Source: Clostridiales bacterium
GTDB taxonomy: Bacteria > Bacillota > Clostridia > Oscillospirales > Oscillospiraceae
Direction: 5' to 3'
Assembly (NCBI GenBank): GCA_018374635.1
Contig: JAHAEW010000059.1
Coordinates: 1 to 19,987, forward strand
DNA length: 19,987 nt
Under the pieces are notes generated by a model. That model saw only the letters and a list, made by a program, of their open reading frames with translations. It ran no database searches and had not been told where the DNA came from. This document shows positions 1 through 6,866 of this stretch, in pieces. Numbering within the stretch: position 1 is the stretch's first letter; each line of letters opens with the position of its first letter. The translations under genes and the position numbers were made by a program.

Positions 1-2
1 AA

Positions 3-65
3 CACGATTTGACCCTCTTCCGCCGTCTGCGGACGGCGGAACTCTGCGAGGCTCTTGCAGCATAA
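3..65 (+). CDS. possible 3' end of an upstream gene
   Basis: An open frame enters from the left edge and stops with TAA at 63-65. It encodes about 20 residues ending in a Leu/Arg-rich, helix-like tail (LRTAELCEALAA). A strong rho-independent terminator follows 34 bp later, as expected for the end of a plus-strand gene. The stretch also contains a perfect inverted repeat (20-27 with 32-39), so it could instead be part of a non-coding hairpin element. Too little is visible to name a product. Confidence 0.2.
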   Translation, partial: HDLTLFRRLRTAELCEALAA

Positions 66-120
66 ATCGAAGAAATATACTTTATTGACAGTCTGAAACG
101 GGAGTGCTCCGGCACTCCCG
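20..120 (+). repeat. candidate hairpin-rich dispersed element (left edge)
   Basis: Two perfect hairpins lie here: 20-27/32-39 (CCGCCGTC with GACGGCGG) and 99-107/112-120. Between them are the words GAACTCTGC (39-47) and GACAGTCTGA (87-96). The same two words occur in the same order on the minus strand at the right edge (19978-19970 and 19893-19884), where GACAGTCTGA again lies next to a hairpin. This suggests a repeated intergenic element, but only two copies are in view and the sequence between the words differs. Confidence 0.3.
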
Positions 121-126
121 TTTTTT
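99..126 (+). terminator. rho-independent terminator
   Basis: A 9-bp perfect GC-rich stem (CGGGAGTGC at 99-107 with GCACTCCCG at 112-120) has a TCCG loop and is followed directly by six T (121-126). It ends transcription arriving from left of the window and insulates the response-regulator gene that starts at 191. Confidence 0.85.
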
Positions 127-190
127 CTGGGCGGCCACATAACTTGGACACAAGTGAATGGTAGGATAAGGACGAAAGGGGGAGGGCGGT

Positions 191-862
191 ATGGAGGCAA
201 CCATTCTTTTAGCGGAAGATGAAGCGCGGCTGCGCACGGTGGTGCGGGACTATTTTGCCGCCCACGGTGTGGCGTGCCGCACGGCGGTGGACGGAGCCGA
301 GGCGCTGGAGGCCCTGCGGGAGCGGGACTATGACGCGGTGCTGCTGGATGTGATGATGCCGGGTCCGGACGGCTTTGCCGTGTGCCGGGCCGTGCGGGAG
401 CGCAGCGGCGTTCCCATCCTCTTCCTTACCGCGCTGGGAGACGAGGCCCACGCCCTGCGGGGCTATGAACTGGGGGCGGACGACTATGTGGGAAAGCCCT
501 TTTCCCTGGCCCTCCTCTATGCCCGGACCATGGCCCTGATCCGCCGGAGCCGGGGCGGGCCCCTGGGGAAGACTCTGCGCTGCGGGGCCATTGCGCTGGA
601 TACCAGCACGCGGACCTGTACTGTAAACGATTCGGAGATCCCGCTCTCGCCCCGGGGGTACGAGCTGCTGCTCTGCCTGATGCACAACCGGGGGCTGGTC
701 CTCAGTCGGGCGCAGCTGCTGGACAAGGTGTGGGGCCTGGGCTTTGAGGGAGATGAGCGGGCGGTGGACGTACAGATCAAGAACCTGCGCGCCGCTCTGG
801 GGAGTGCCGGGCGGCAGATCCGGACCGTATTCAAGGCGGGATATCAGCTCAGGGAGGGGTGA
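191..862 (+). CDS. OmpR/PhoB-family response regulator
   Basis: This is a DNA-binding response regulator of a two-component system, 223 aa, the usual length for the family. The receiver domain spans roughly residues 3-115. It has the acidic pair E9/D10, phospho-acceptor D53 in LLDVMMPGPDG, switch Thr T80 and conserved K102 in GKPF. A C-terminal winged-helix domain follows (about 128-221), ending in the typical TVFKAGYQL wing. The ATG at 191 has a purine-rich SD (GGGGGAGG) just upstream. The stop overlaps the start region of the histidine kinase at 865, so the two are co-transcribed and probably translationally coupled. A weak promoter-like TTGGAC lies at about 143, but I see no good -10. The target genes and the signal cannot be read from the sequence; the downstream DUF975-like gene is one possible target. 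Confidence 0.93.
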   Translation: MEATILLAEDEARLRTVVRDYFAAHGVACRTAVDGAEALEALRERDYDAVLLDVMMPGPDGFAVCRAVRERSGVPILFLTALGDEAHALRGYELGADDYVGKPFSLALLYARTMALIRRSRGGPLGKTLRCGAIALDTSTRTCTVNDSEIPLSPRGYELLLCLMHNRGLVLSRAQLLDKVWGLGFEGDERAVDVQIKNLRAALGSAGRQIRTVFKAGYQLREG

Positions 863-864
863 CC

Positions 865-2496
865 ATGAAGGACCGGGTGTTTTGGCGCATTTTCCGCAGC
901 GTCTTTTTGAGCCTCTTTGCCCTGTGGCTCCTCCTGGTGGGGGTCCTTACGTTTCAGAATCTGGACGCCAAGAGAGACCAGGTAGAGCACGCCATGGAGT
1001 CGTACGAGGAATCCTCCCTGAAAAACTGCCAGCTGGTGCTGGAGGGTGACGCCGCCTATTGGGAGGAACCCGCTATCCTGACGTGGTTTCTGAGCAGTTA
1101 CTACTATTATGTAAAGGGGGCCGTGGGGGTCTTCCGCCTCTACGACACGGGGGGATCGGAGCTGGCCCGCACGTCCCTCACCTATGGGAGCATCTCCCTG
1201 GCGGGAACAGGGGTCTATGACCACTTCCTCTACTTTGATAAGGTGCTCAGTGAGGAGGAACATCTGGCGCTGGCAGAGCGGCTGCGGGCCAATCGGTTCT
1301 ATACCCGCTTCTACGGCACAGAGGGCGGGCGGTACGAGGCGGACGACCATGTTCTGGTGGGCCTGCGGGGGGAGGTCACCGGAGTGCTGGAGGGGAATGT
1401 GGTCTACCCCCAGAAACTGGTGTACTACTATGAGGAGGGACCGGTGGTCCTGCTGGACACGGACAGCGCCTTCTTTCAGGACAAGTCCCTCACCACCCTC
1501 GCCTTTGACGCCGCCCAGCTGAACTCCCCCCTGGTGTGGAGCGAGGACAGCCCAAAACAGACCCTTGCCCTTTTCCGGGTGGCCGAGGGGCGCATCGACA
1601 GTCTGTTGGATGGGAGAAAGCCGGAAACCGACAGGGGCAGCGTCGAAAGCAGCCGCCAGGGCTATGCCCGCTGCGGTCCGCCGGCAGACCAACCAGAGCT
1701 GATCTCGGCCTACGGCGTGGCCTACCACACCTGGCGGCTGGGGAGCAGCGGACTGGAATTCACCTATGGAGCCACCTTTCTCTTTCTGCTGCTGCTGGCC
1801 CTCCGGGTCAGTAAACGGCAGGCCGACACCCTGCGGCGGGAGCGCTCCCTCACCCGGGCGGCGGCCCATGAGCTCAAGACCCCGGCGGCGGTGGTGCGCT
1901 CCTATGCCGAGGCCCTGCGGGAGGATATCGCCCCGGAAAAGCGGGAGGAATACCTCTCCGTGCTGATGGACGAGGCCGACCGGATGGGGGCGCTGGTGTG
2001 CAATCTGCTGGAGCTCTCCCGGATGGAAGGGAAGGAGAAGCGGTTCCGCCGGGAGGAAGTGGACCTGACCGCGCTGGTAGAGGGGGCGGTCCAGCGCCTG
2101 GGCCGGCTGGCGGAGGAACAGTCCATCCACCTCGCGTTGGATTTGGAGCCGGTCCGGATCGAGGGAGAACGGATGTGCTTGGAGCAGGTGGTGGACAATC
2201 TCCTCTCCAATGCCCTGCGGCACACCCCGCCCGGCGGAGAGATCCGCCTCGTTCTGCCCCGGCGGGACCGGATGATCCGCCTCGCCGTGGAGAACGACGG
2301 AGAGCCGATCCCGCCCGAGGACCTGGGGCGGCTCTTTGAGACCTTCTGGCGGGGCGAGAAGGAGCGGGCCCGGGCCGGAGGCTCCGGGCTGGGGCTGGCC
2401 CTGGTGCGGGAGGCGGTGCGCCTCCACGGTGGATTCTGCGGCGCGGAGAACATCCCCGGCGGGGTACGCTTCTGGGTAGAATTGCCCGGGCGGTGA
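865..2496 (+). CDS. membrane sensor histidine kinase without a visible HAMP domain
   Basis: This is the partner of the preceding response regulator. A frame open from GTG at 859 exists, but the SD AGGGAGG (851-857) is correctly spaced only for ATG 865, giving 543 aa. There is an N-terminal membrane helix (about 10-30), an extracytoplasmic sensor region of about 265 residues that I do not recognise, and a second short helix (about 299-315, FLFLLLLAL). Only about 20 residues separate that helix from the HisKA H-box AHELKTPAA, whose phospho-acceptor is H335. The HATPase domain shows the N-box from D444 (DNLLSNALRHTPPGG), G1 END-G at 476-479, an F-box FETFWRG and G2 SGLGLALV (507-514). All catalytic boxes look intact. 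The helix-to-DHp linker is too short for a normal HAMP domain. Confidence 0.92.
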   Translation: MKDRVFWRIFRSVFLSLFALWLLLVGVLTFQNLDAKRDQVEHAMESYEESSLKNCQLVLEGDAAYWEEPAILTWFLSSYYYYVKGAVGVFRLYDTGGSELARTSLTYGSISLAGTGVYDHFLYFDKVLSEEEHLALAERLRANRFYTRFYGTEGGRYEADDHVLVGLRGEVTGVLEGNVVYPQKLVYYYEEGPVVLLDTDSAFFQDKSLTTLAFDAAQLNSPLVWSEDSPKQTLALFRVAEGRIDSLLDGRKPETDRGSVESSRQGYARCGPPADQPELISAYGVAYHTWRLGSSGLEFTYGATFLFLLLLALRVSKRQADTLRRERSLTRAAAHELKTPAAVVRSYAEALREDIAPEKREEYLSVLMDEADRMGALVCNLLELSRMEGKEKRFRREEVDLTALVEGAVQRLGRLAEEQSIHLALDLEPVRIEGERMCLEQVVDNLLSNALRHTPPGGEIRLVLPRRDRMIRLAVENDGEPIPPEDLGRLFETFWRGEKERARAGGSGLGLALVREAVRLHGGFCGAENIPGGVRFWVELPGR

Positions 2497-2503
2497 GTAG
2501 TGC

Positions 2504-2533
2504 TTGCCAAGCGGGGGCGGTCTATGGTATCCT
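2504..2533 (+). promoter_or_regulatory. possible promoter for the DUF975-like gene
   Basis: TTGCCA (2504-2509) and TATCCT (2528-2533) are separated by 18 bp in the short gap after the kinase gene. Transcription would begin just upstream of the SD GAAAGGAGGGG of the next gene. It is a moderate consensus match; read-through from the two-component operon is an equally good explanation, since no terminator separates them. Confidence 0.35.
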
Positions 2534-2556
2534 GAGGACAGAAAGGAGGGGATACC

Positions 2557-3393
2557 ATGAACTTTGAGCGTATTCGTATCAAAACGGAGGCCCGCGCCTG
2601 TCTGAGTGGAGCCAATCCCCATCCCATGCTGGTGACGCTGATCTACCTGCTGCTCACCAGCGGCGTGAGCATGGGAGGAAACTATGTGATCTTCCTGCTG
2701 GCCACCGGATCGCCTCTGCGGGCCATTGAGGGCGTATTTTTGGGAGGACAGTATCTCTCGGAGGAGCTGCTGACCGGGGTGTTCCTTCTGCCCTTCCTCT
2801 TTTTTACCATTGTGATGGGGCTTTTTTCCGCGGTATTGGGCGCGGGGTATACCGCCTACGCCATGCGCTTGGCCCGGGGCCAGGAGGGAGGATTGCAGGA
2901 TCTTTTTGATATCTTCTCTATGGCCGGAAAAGTGCTGTTGACCGCCATATGGCAGGGACTGTGCATGCTGCCCTGGCTGCTGCTGGGTACGTTGCTCTAC
3001 TGGCTGCTGGGTATGTTTCTGACGCTTCTGGGAGGCTTTGGGCTTTTCCTCTTCCTGATCCCCGGTATGATCGGTTTCATGGCCTACTGCTTCTGGGTGG
3101 TGCTGCGGTACAGCCTGACGTATTTCTTCCTGCTGGATGAGCCCCAGGGGGGCGCGCGGGAGGCGGTGCGCAACAGTGTGACCTACATGAAGGGCTGGAA
3201 ATGGGAGCTCTTCAAGCTGGAGCTCTCCTTCTTGGGCTGGCAGCTGCTCTCGATTCTGACGCTGGGGATTCTGGGACTGTGGGTGACCCCCTATTACATG
3301 GCGGCCATGGCCAATTTCTACGATTTTGTCACCGGGCGGTTCCCCCGCCCACCCAAGCGGGAGGCCCTGGACCCGCCCCTGACCTTTGAGTAA
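2557..3393 (+). CDS. DUF975-family integral membrane protein
   Basis: A 278-aa polytopic membrane protein of unknown function. The N-terminal pattern (MNFERIRIKTEARACLSG, then a first helix at about 25-45) and the repeated long hydrophobic blocks match the clostridial DUF975 family. I see about five to six membrane segments, with the last at about 225-255. The conserved-looking stretch before it, SVTYMKGWKWELFKLELSF, is typical of these proteins. The start at 2557 has a very strong SD (AAAGGAGGGG) 6-8 bp upstream. It follows the two-component genes on the same strand and is closed by a bidirectional terminator, so it may belong to that transcription unit or be a target of the regulator. No biochemical function is known for the family. 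Confidence 0.8.
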   Translation: MNFERIRIKTEARACLSGANPHPMLVTLIYLLLTSGVSMGGNYVIFLLATGSPLRAIEGVFLGGQYLSEELLTGVFLLPFLFFTIVMGLFSAVLGAGYTAYAMRLARGQEGGLQDLFDIFSMAGKVLLTAIWQGLCMLPWLLLGTLLYWLLGMFLTLLGGFGLFLFLIPGMIGFMAYCFWVVLRYSLTYFFLLDEPQGGAREAVRNSVTYMKGWKWELFKLELSFLGWQLLSILTLGILGLWVTPYYMAAMANFYDFVTGRFPRPPKREALDPPLTFE

Positions 3394-3395
3394 TG

Positions 3396-3439
3396 AAAAA
3401 ACCGCCTGTGCCGGTGACGGCACAGGCGGTTTTCTTTTG
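3396..3439. terminator. bidirectional terminator between convergent genes
   Basis: A perfect 12-bp stem (ACCGCCTGTGCC at 3401-3412 with GGCACAGGCGGT at 3419-3430) is flanked by AAAAAA on the left and TTTTCTTTT on the right. It can therefore work in both directions. It separates the DUF975-like gene (+, stop 3393) from the DUF2752-like gene (-, stop 3442). Confidence 0.9.
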
Positions 3440-3441
3440 GA

Positions 3442-3843
3442 TCAGATCCCCCATAGATTGCGGAGCACGCCGTAGAGCAGAAGATAGGCCACACCGCACC
3501 AGATGAGCGTTTGTTCCCAGCGGTTTGGCAGTCCATGTCCGGTGCGGACATAGCGCACCGCCAAGGAGAGTAGGAGCGCAGCCAGAAAGGGGAGCAGGAG
3601 CATCAAACCGGGATTGGCCTGCCATGCCCCGGACGGGTCCAGCCGAAGCAGGGCAAGGCACATCCGTGTAATGCCGCAGCCGGGACAGCTCCACCCGGTG
3701 AGCAGACGGAAGGGACAGGGGACGGACCAACCGGTCACAAGGCAGAAAGCGGCGTACGCCAGCCCGGCGGCCAGCAGGAGCCCCAGACCTTGCATCAGGC
3801 GAAGGGCGCGGGCACGCATCAGGCGAAGGGCGCGGGCACGCAT
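3442..3843 (-). CDS. DUF2752-family small membrane protein
   Basis: A 133-aa protein with the hallmark of DUF2752: a cysteine pair in CPGCGITR, followed by a short helix region (LALLRLDPSGAWQANPGLM) and two further membrane segments. The function of the family is unknown. The first possible ATG (3843-3841) overlaps the TGA of the upstream DUF4234-like gene by one base (TGATG), which would give translational coupling. However, the first 16 residues are two copies of MRARALRL, made by a 24-bp tandem repeat that carries an ATG in each copy. A third ATG at 3795 (MQGLGLLLAAG) begins directly at the hydrophobic helix, so the ancestral protein may be 117 aa. The true start cannot be decided from sequence alone. 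Confidence 0.75.
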   Translation of the reverse strand: MRARALRLMRARALRLMQGLGLLLAAGLAYAAFCLVTGWSVPCPFRLLTGWSCPGCGITRMCLALLRLDPSGAWQANPGLMLLLPFLAALLLSLAVRYVRTGHGLPNRWEQTLIWCGVAYLLLYGVLRNLWGI

Positions 3844-3850
3844 CAGGCGA
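3793..3850 (-). repeat. 24-bp tandem repeat, 2.4 copies, across a stop/start junction
   Basis: Identical 24-bp units lie at 3793-3816 and 3817-3840, and the first 10 bp recur at 3841-3850. On the minus strand each unit reads ATG plus seven codons (MRARALRL). It ends in GCCTG, which joined to the next ATG recreates the TGATG stop/start overlap of the upstream gene in another frame. The array keeps the reading frame, so copy-number change would lengthen or shorten the DUF2752-like protein by 8 residues per unit. Confidence 0.95.
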
Positions 3851-4184
3851 TCTCGTATTTATTCAGCTCATTCTGGATCAGGGCCAGAGTCACAATGGAC
3901 AGACCGAACAGGTTGAGGATAAGGAAAATAATGGGCAGGGAACCGGTGGGCTCTCCGTGCTGGGCCCGGGCGTCATCCATGGCCTCTCCCATTTTATAGC
4001 CCCAGTAGATGCCATAGATCCCGCAGGTAATGAGGCTGAACAGGAAGGCCAGACCGCCGGAAGTCTGATAGCGGTCGGAGACGACACGGCTCTCCTCGGT
4101 CAGGCAGATGAACCAGTAGATACTGTAAATGCCGCAGGTAATGATGGAATAGATCACACACAGGGGGATGCTTCGCTGTTTCAT
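3843..4184 (-). CDS. DUF4234-family small membrane protein
   Basis: A protein of 113 aa when started at the ATG at 4184-4182. That ATG is preceded by the SD AGAGGAG about 8 bp upstream; an upstream in-frame ATG at 4217 lacks an SD and lies between the promoter and the SD. The sequence has the duplicated pattern of DUF4234 proteins: two similar helices ending in ITCGIYSIYWF (about 14-24) and ITCGIYGIYWGYKMG (about 51-65), then a third hydrophobic helix (about 83-101). Its function is unknown. It is the first gene of a two-gene unit with the DUF2752-like gene and has its own strong promoter at 4218-4246. Confidence 0.82.
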   Translation of the reverse strand: MKQRSIPLCVIYSIITCGIYSIYWFICLTEESRVVSDRYQTSGGLAFLFSLITCGIYGIYWGYKMGEAMDDARAQHGEPTGSLPIIFLILNLFGLSIVTLALIQNELNKYEIA

Positions 4185-4217
4185 ATCAAACACTCCTCTT
4201 GTACAGCTCTTGCCCAC

Positions 4218-4246
4218 ATTATACCGAAAACATACGGATATGACAA
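4218..4246 (-). promoter_or_regulatory. strong sigma-A promoter for the DUF4234/DUF2752 pair
   Basis: On the minus strand, TTGTCA (4246-4241) and TATAAT (4223-4218) are separated by exactly 17 bp. Initiation about 7 bp downstream gives a short leader before the SD AGAGGAG and ATG 4184. No convincing terminator lies between the upstream ilvD stop (4280) and this promoter, so some ilvD read-through is possible. Confidence 0.8.
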
Positions 4247-4279
4247 GTAGGGGACGGGTGAAGATTGAAAATTAGAAAA

Positions 4280-5941
4280 TTACTCCAGAACTGCGCCCCG
4301 CGCGGCAGAGGTGACGAGCTTGGCATACCGGGCCAGATAACCGGTTTTGACCTTGGGTTCGGGGCAGACCCACTGGGCGCGGCGCTCGGCCAGGGCGGCC
4401 TCGTCCACTTCCAGCTCGATCTTGCAGGCGGGGATGTCGATGGAGATGATATCCCCCTCCTCTACAAAAGCGATGGGGCCGCCCAGCGCGGCCTCGGGGG
4501 AGACGTGGCCGATGGAGGCGCCCCGGGTAGCGCCCGAGAAACGGCCGTCGGTGATGAGGGCCACGCTCTCGCCCAGACCCATACCGCAGATAGCAGAGGT
4601 GGGATTGAGCATTTCCCGCATGCCGGGGCCGCCTTTGGGACCCTCATAGCGGATGACGACCACATCGCCGGCGATGATCCTGCCCTCGTAGATGGCGGCG
4701 ATGGCCTCCTCCTCGCTGTTGAATACCCGGGCGGGGCCGGTGTGACGCATCATCTCGGGGGCGACGGCAGAGCGCTTGACCACACAGCCCTCGGGAGCCA
4801 GGTTGCCCTTAAGTACGGCGATGCCGCCGTCGGGGGAATAGGGATTCTCGATGGGCCGGATGAGCTCGGGATTTCGATTCTCCACGCCGGCCAGGTTCTC
4901 CGCCATGGTTTTGCCGGTGCAGGTCATGACGCTGGTGTCCAAGAGGCCGCGCTTGGTCAGCTCCTTCATCACCGCGTAGACGCCGCCGGCGCCCTCCAGA
5001 TCCTCCATGTAGGTGTCGCCGGCGGGGGCCAGATGGCAGAGGTTGGGGGTCTTGGAGGAGATCTCGTTGGAGAGATTCAGGTCCAGCTCGATGCCGCACT
5101 CGTGGGCGATGGCGGGCAGGTGGAGCATGGTATTGGTGGAGCAGCCCAGGGCCATGTCCACCGCCTCAGCGTTGTGGAAGGCGGCGGGGGTCATGACGTC
5201 CCGGGGGCGGATGTCTTTCTCCACCAGTTCCATGATCTGCATACCCGCGTGTTTGGCCAGGCGGAGGCGGGCGGACCAGACCGCGGGTATGGTGCCGTTG
5301 CCCCGCAGGCCCATGCCGATGGCCTCGGTGAGGCAGTTCATGGAGTTTGCGGTATACATGCCGGAACAGGAGCCGCAGGTGGGGCAGGCGTTGTTCTCAT
5401 AGTCCTCCACACCGGCCTCGTCCAGCTTGCCGGCCTTATAGGCGCCCACCGCCTCAAACATATGGGACAGGCAGGAGCGGCGGCCGTCGTTGAGCCGGCC
5501 GGCCAGCATGGGACCGCCGGAGCAGAAGATGGTGGGGATGTTCACACGGGCGGCGGCCATGAGCAGGCCGGGCACGTTCTTGTCGCAGTTGGGGATCATG
5601 ACCAGGCCGTCAAACTGGTGGGCCATGGCCATGGCTTCGGTGGAGTCGGCGATGAGATCCCGGGTGACCAGGGAGTACTTCATGCCGATGTGGCCCATGG
5701 CGATGCCATCGCACACCGCGATGGCGGGAAACTCCACGGGAGTGCCCCCGGCGGCGCGGATACCGGCTTTGACGGCCTCGGCGATCTTGTCCAGATTCAT
5801 ATGGCCGGGAACGATCTCGTTATAGGAGCAAACCACGCCGATGAGAGGGCGCTCCAGCTCCTCCTTGGTGTAGCCCAGAGCGTAGAAGAGGGAGCGGTTG
5901 GGGGCGCGCTCCACACCCTTTGTCACATGATCACTGCGCAT
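4280..5941 (-). CDS. ilvD: dihydroxy-acid dehydratase
   Basis: IlvD dehydrates 2,3-dihydroxy-isovalerate and 2,3-dihydroxy-3-methylvalerate to the 2-keto acids that precede valine and isoleucine. It is cytoplasmic and uses an Fe-S cluster. The start is ATG 5941 (MRSDHVTKGVERAP), with SD GAGGAGG 8 bp upstream, giving 553 aa, the normal length. Longer open frames upstream run through the promoter region and are not real. Family signatures are present: C38 in VVCSYNE, AVCDGIAMGH (75-84), C119 in PNCDKNVPG, C192 in ACPTCGSCSG, and near the C-terminus GPKGGPGMREM and DGRFSGATRG. The three cluster cysteines (38, 119, 192) are all conserved. The gene diverges from a FadR-type gntR gene, with operator-like repeats between them, so local control by that regulator is likely (inference). 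Confidence 0.97.
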   Translation of the reverse strand: MRSDHVTKGVERAPNRSLFYALGYTKEELERPLIGVVCSYNEIVPGHMNLDKIAEAVKAGIRAAGGTPVEFPAIAVCDGIAMGHIGMKYSLVTRDLIADSTEAMAMAHQFDGLVMIPNCDKNVPGLLMAAARVNIPTIFCSGGPMLAGRLNDGRRSCLSHMFEAVGAYKAGKLDEAGVEDYENNACPTCGSCSGMYTANSMNCLTEAIGMGLRGNGTIPAVWSARLRLAKHAGMQIMELVEKDIRPRDVMTPAAFHNAEAVDMALGCSTNTMLHLPAIAHECGIELDLNLSNEISSKTPNLCHLAPAGDTYMEDLEGAGGVYAVMKELTKRGLLDTSVMTCTGKTMAENLAGVENRNPELIRPIENPYSPDGGIAVLKGNLAPEGCVVKRSAVAPEMMRHTGPARVFNSEEEAIAAIYEGRIIAGDVVVIRYEGPKGGPGMREMLNPTSAICGMGLGESVALITDGRFSGATRGASIGHVSPEAALGGPIAFVEEGDIISIDIPACKIELEVDEAALAERRAQWVCPEPKVKTGYLARYAKLVTSAARGAVLE

Positions 5942-5974
5942 GGAAAAGACCTCCTCAAAATCGCAAACAAAAAG

Positions 5975-6002
5975 TTGTATGATGACGCTTGTGTTGTATG
6001 AT
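5975..6002 (+). promoter_or_regulatory. promoter of the gntR gene
   Basis: TTGTAT (5975-5980) and TATGAT (5997-6002) have a 16-bp spacer. The SD AGGAGG at 6046-6051 and ATG at 6057 follow. The two promoter boxes coincide with the two operator-like repeats, a layout suited to autoregulation. Confidence 0.5.
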
Positions 6003-6004
6003 AA
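5975..6004. promoter_or_regulatory. pair of FadR-type operator-like repeats between ilvD and gntR
   Basis: TTGTATGATGA (5975-5985) and TTGTATGATAA (5994-6004) are near-identical direct repeats whose starts are 19 bp apart. Each fits the FadR-subfamily operator pattern TNGT-N3-ACNA except at one position (T for C). Site 1 lies on the gntR -35 and site 2 on the gntR -10. Site 2 also covers the expected ilvD start point. Binding here could repress both divergent genes. Calling these the binding sites of the adjacent GntR protein is inference from position and pattern. Confidence 0.55.
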
Positions 6005-6007
6005 CTT

Positions 6008-6037
6008 ATTATAAAATAAGAGCAAGAAAGATGTCAA
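6008..6037 (-). promoter_or_regulatory. ilvD promoter
   Basis: On the minus strand, a consensus TTGACA (6037-6032) and TATAAT (6013-6008) are separated by 18 bp; a 17-bp alternative uses the overlapping TTATAA. The start point would fall near 6001, inside operator-like repeat 2. The leader to the ilvD ATG is about 60 nt, and I see no T-box motif in it, unlike ilvB. Confidence 0.78.
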
Positions 6038-6056
6038 GCGGGAGAAGGAGGCTTTT

Positions 6057-6737
6057 ATGGAGAAAAAAAACCTGGCACAGCAGACCGCGGAGCGGCTGTA
6101 TGCCCGGATCGTCCTGGAAAAAGAGATCGCCCCGGGCGAGAAGCTGCCCAATGAGCTGGAGCTGGCTCAGGCGCTTGGGGTGAGCCGGGCGACCCTGCGG
6201 GAGGCGGTGCGCACCCTCACGGCCCAGGGGGTGCTGGAGGTGCGCCGCGGAAAGGGCACCTTTGTCTCTCGGGAAGTGGAGGGCATTGAGGATTTTGGTT
6301 TCAGCGGCCTGAGCCGGGTAAAGGGGCAGCTGCGGGATCTCTTTGAGCTGCGCAGCATCTTTGAGCCGGCCGCCGCCCGGCTGGCCTGCGGCCGGGCCAC
6401 CGAGGGAGAACTGGCTGACATTTTGGAGCGGGGGGCCGCGGTGGAGCGGTGTATCCGGGCGGGGAAGGACCGCACCGCCGCGGACGGGGCCTTCCATGCG
6501 GCCATCGTCCGGGCCACCCACAACGAATTCCTCACCCGCCTGCTGCCCCTCATCGACCGGGCGGTCATGACCGCGGTGGAGGCGGGAGAGCACGGAGAAC
6601 AGCTGGCGGAGGATACGCTGCGGGACCACGCGCTGCTCCTGGAGTTTTTTGCCCGCCGGGATGGCGCCGGAGCCGAGCACGCCATGGCCATCCACATGCG
6701 CCACAGTATGGATGTGATGGGACTGGAAGGGGAATAG
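6057..6737 (+). CDS. FadR-subfamily GntR transcriptional regulator
   Basis: A 226-aa cytoplasmic repressor or activator. The N-terminal winged helix (about 5-75) contains the GntR signature: LPNELELAQALGVSRATLREAVRTL and the wing VRRGKGTFV. The C-terminal FCD effector domain spans about 92-215, with the characteristic acidic and histidine residues for metal or ligand binding (ADGAFH, RDHALLLEF, HMRHSM). The SD AGGAGG lies 5 bp before ATG 6057. The gene diverges from ilvD with operator-like repeats on its own promoter, so it probably controls ilvD and itself. The effector is unknown: by analogy with other FCD proteins it would be a small carboxylate, plausibly a keto acid of the pathway, but that is a guess. 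Confidence 0.9.
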   Translation: MEKKNLAQQTAERLYARIVLEKEIAPGEKLPNELELAQALGVSRATLREAVRTLTAQGVLEVRRGKGTFVSREVEGIEDFGFSGLSRVKGQLRDLFELRSIFEPAAARLACGRATEGELADILERGAAVERCIRAGKDRTAADGAFHAAIVRATHNEFLTRLLPLIDRAVMTAVEAGEHGEQLAEDTLRDHALLLEFFARRDGAGAEHAMAIHMRHSMDVMGLEGE

Positions 6738-6815
6738 AGCGGAGCCGCCCCGGCGGAACAGGAACGTATGGAACGCGGGAAAGCCTTGCGTCCCAAGAAC
6801 TCTACTGCTGGTCGG

Positions 6816-6844
6816 TTGACCTCGGCCGGCCCTCCGGATAGGAT
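6816..6844 (+). promoter_or_regulatory. promoter of the XRE regulator gene
   Basis: TTGACC (6816-6821) and TAGGAT (6839-6844) are separated by exactly 17 bp. The start site would lie near 6851, immediately before or within the SD (AAAGGAGGG), so the leader is very short. The preceding 75 bp after gntR hold no clear terminator. Confidence 0.55.
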
Positions 6845-6866
6845 GGGAGAAAAGGAGGGAAACGGT

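Noticed and set aside
85..90. TTGACA as a -35 element for the response-regulator gene
   Set aside because: No -10 lies at the right distance, and the following bases form the terminator stem at 99-120.
844..3423. 859-residue open frame on the minus strand across the two-component and DUF975-like genes
   Set aside because: It is antisense to three well-supported genes and has low-complexity Gln/His/Gly/Pro-rich translation typical of GC-rich shadow frames.
4265..6001. 578-residue plus-strand open frame opposite ilvD
   Set aside because: ilvD is unmistakable on the other strand; the antisense translation is Gly/His/Ala-rich and has no domain signature.
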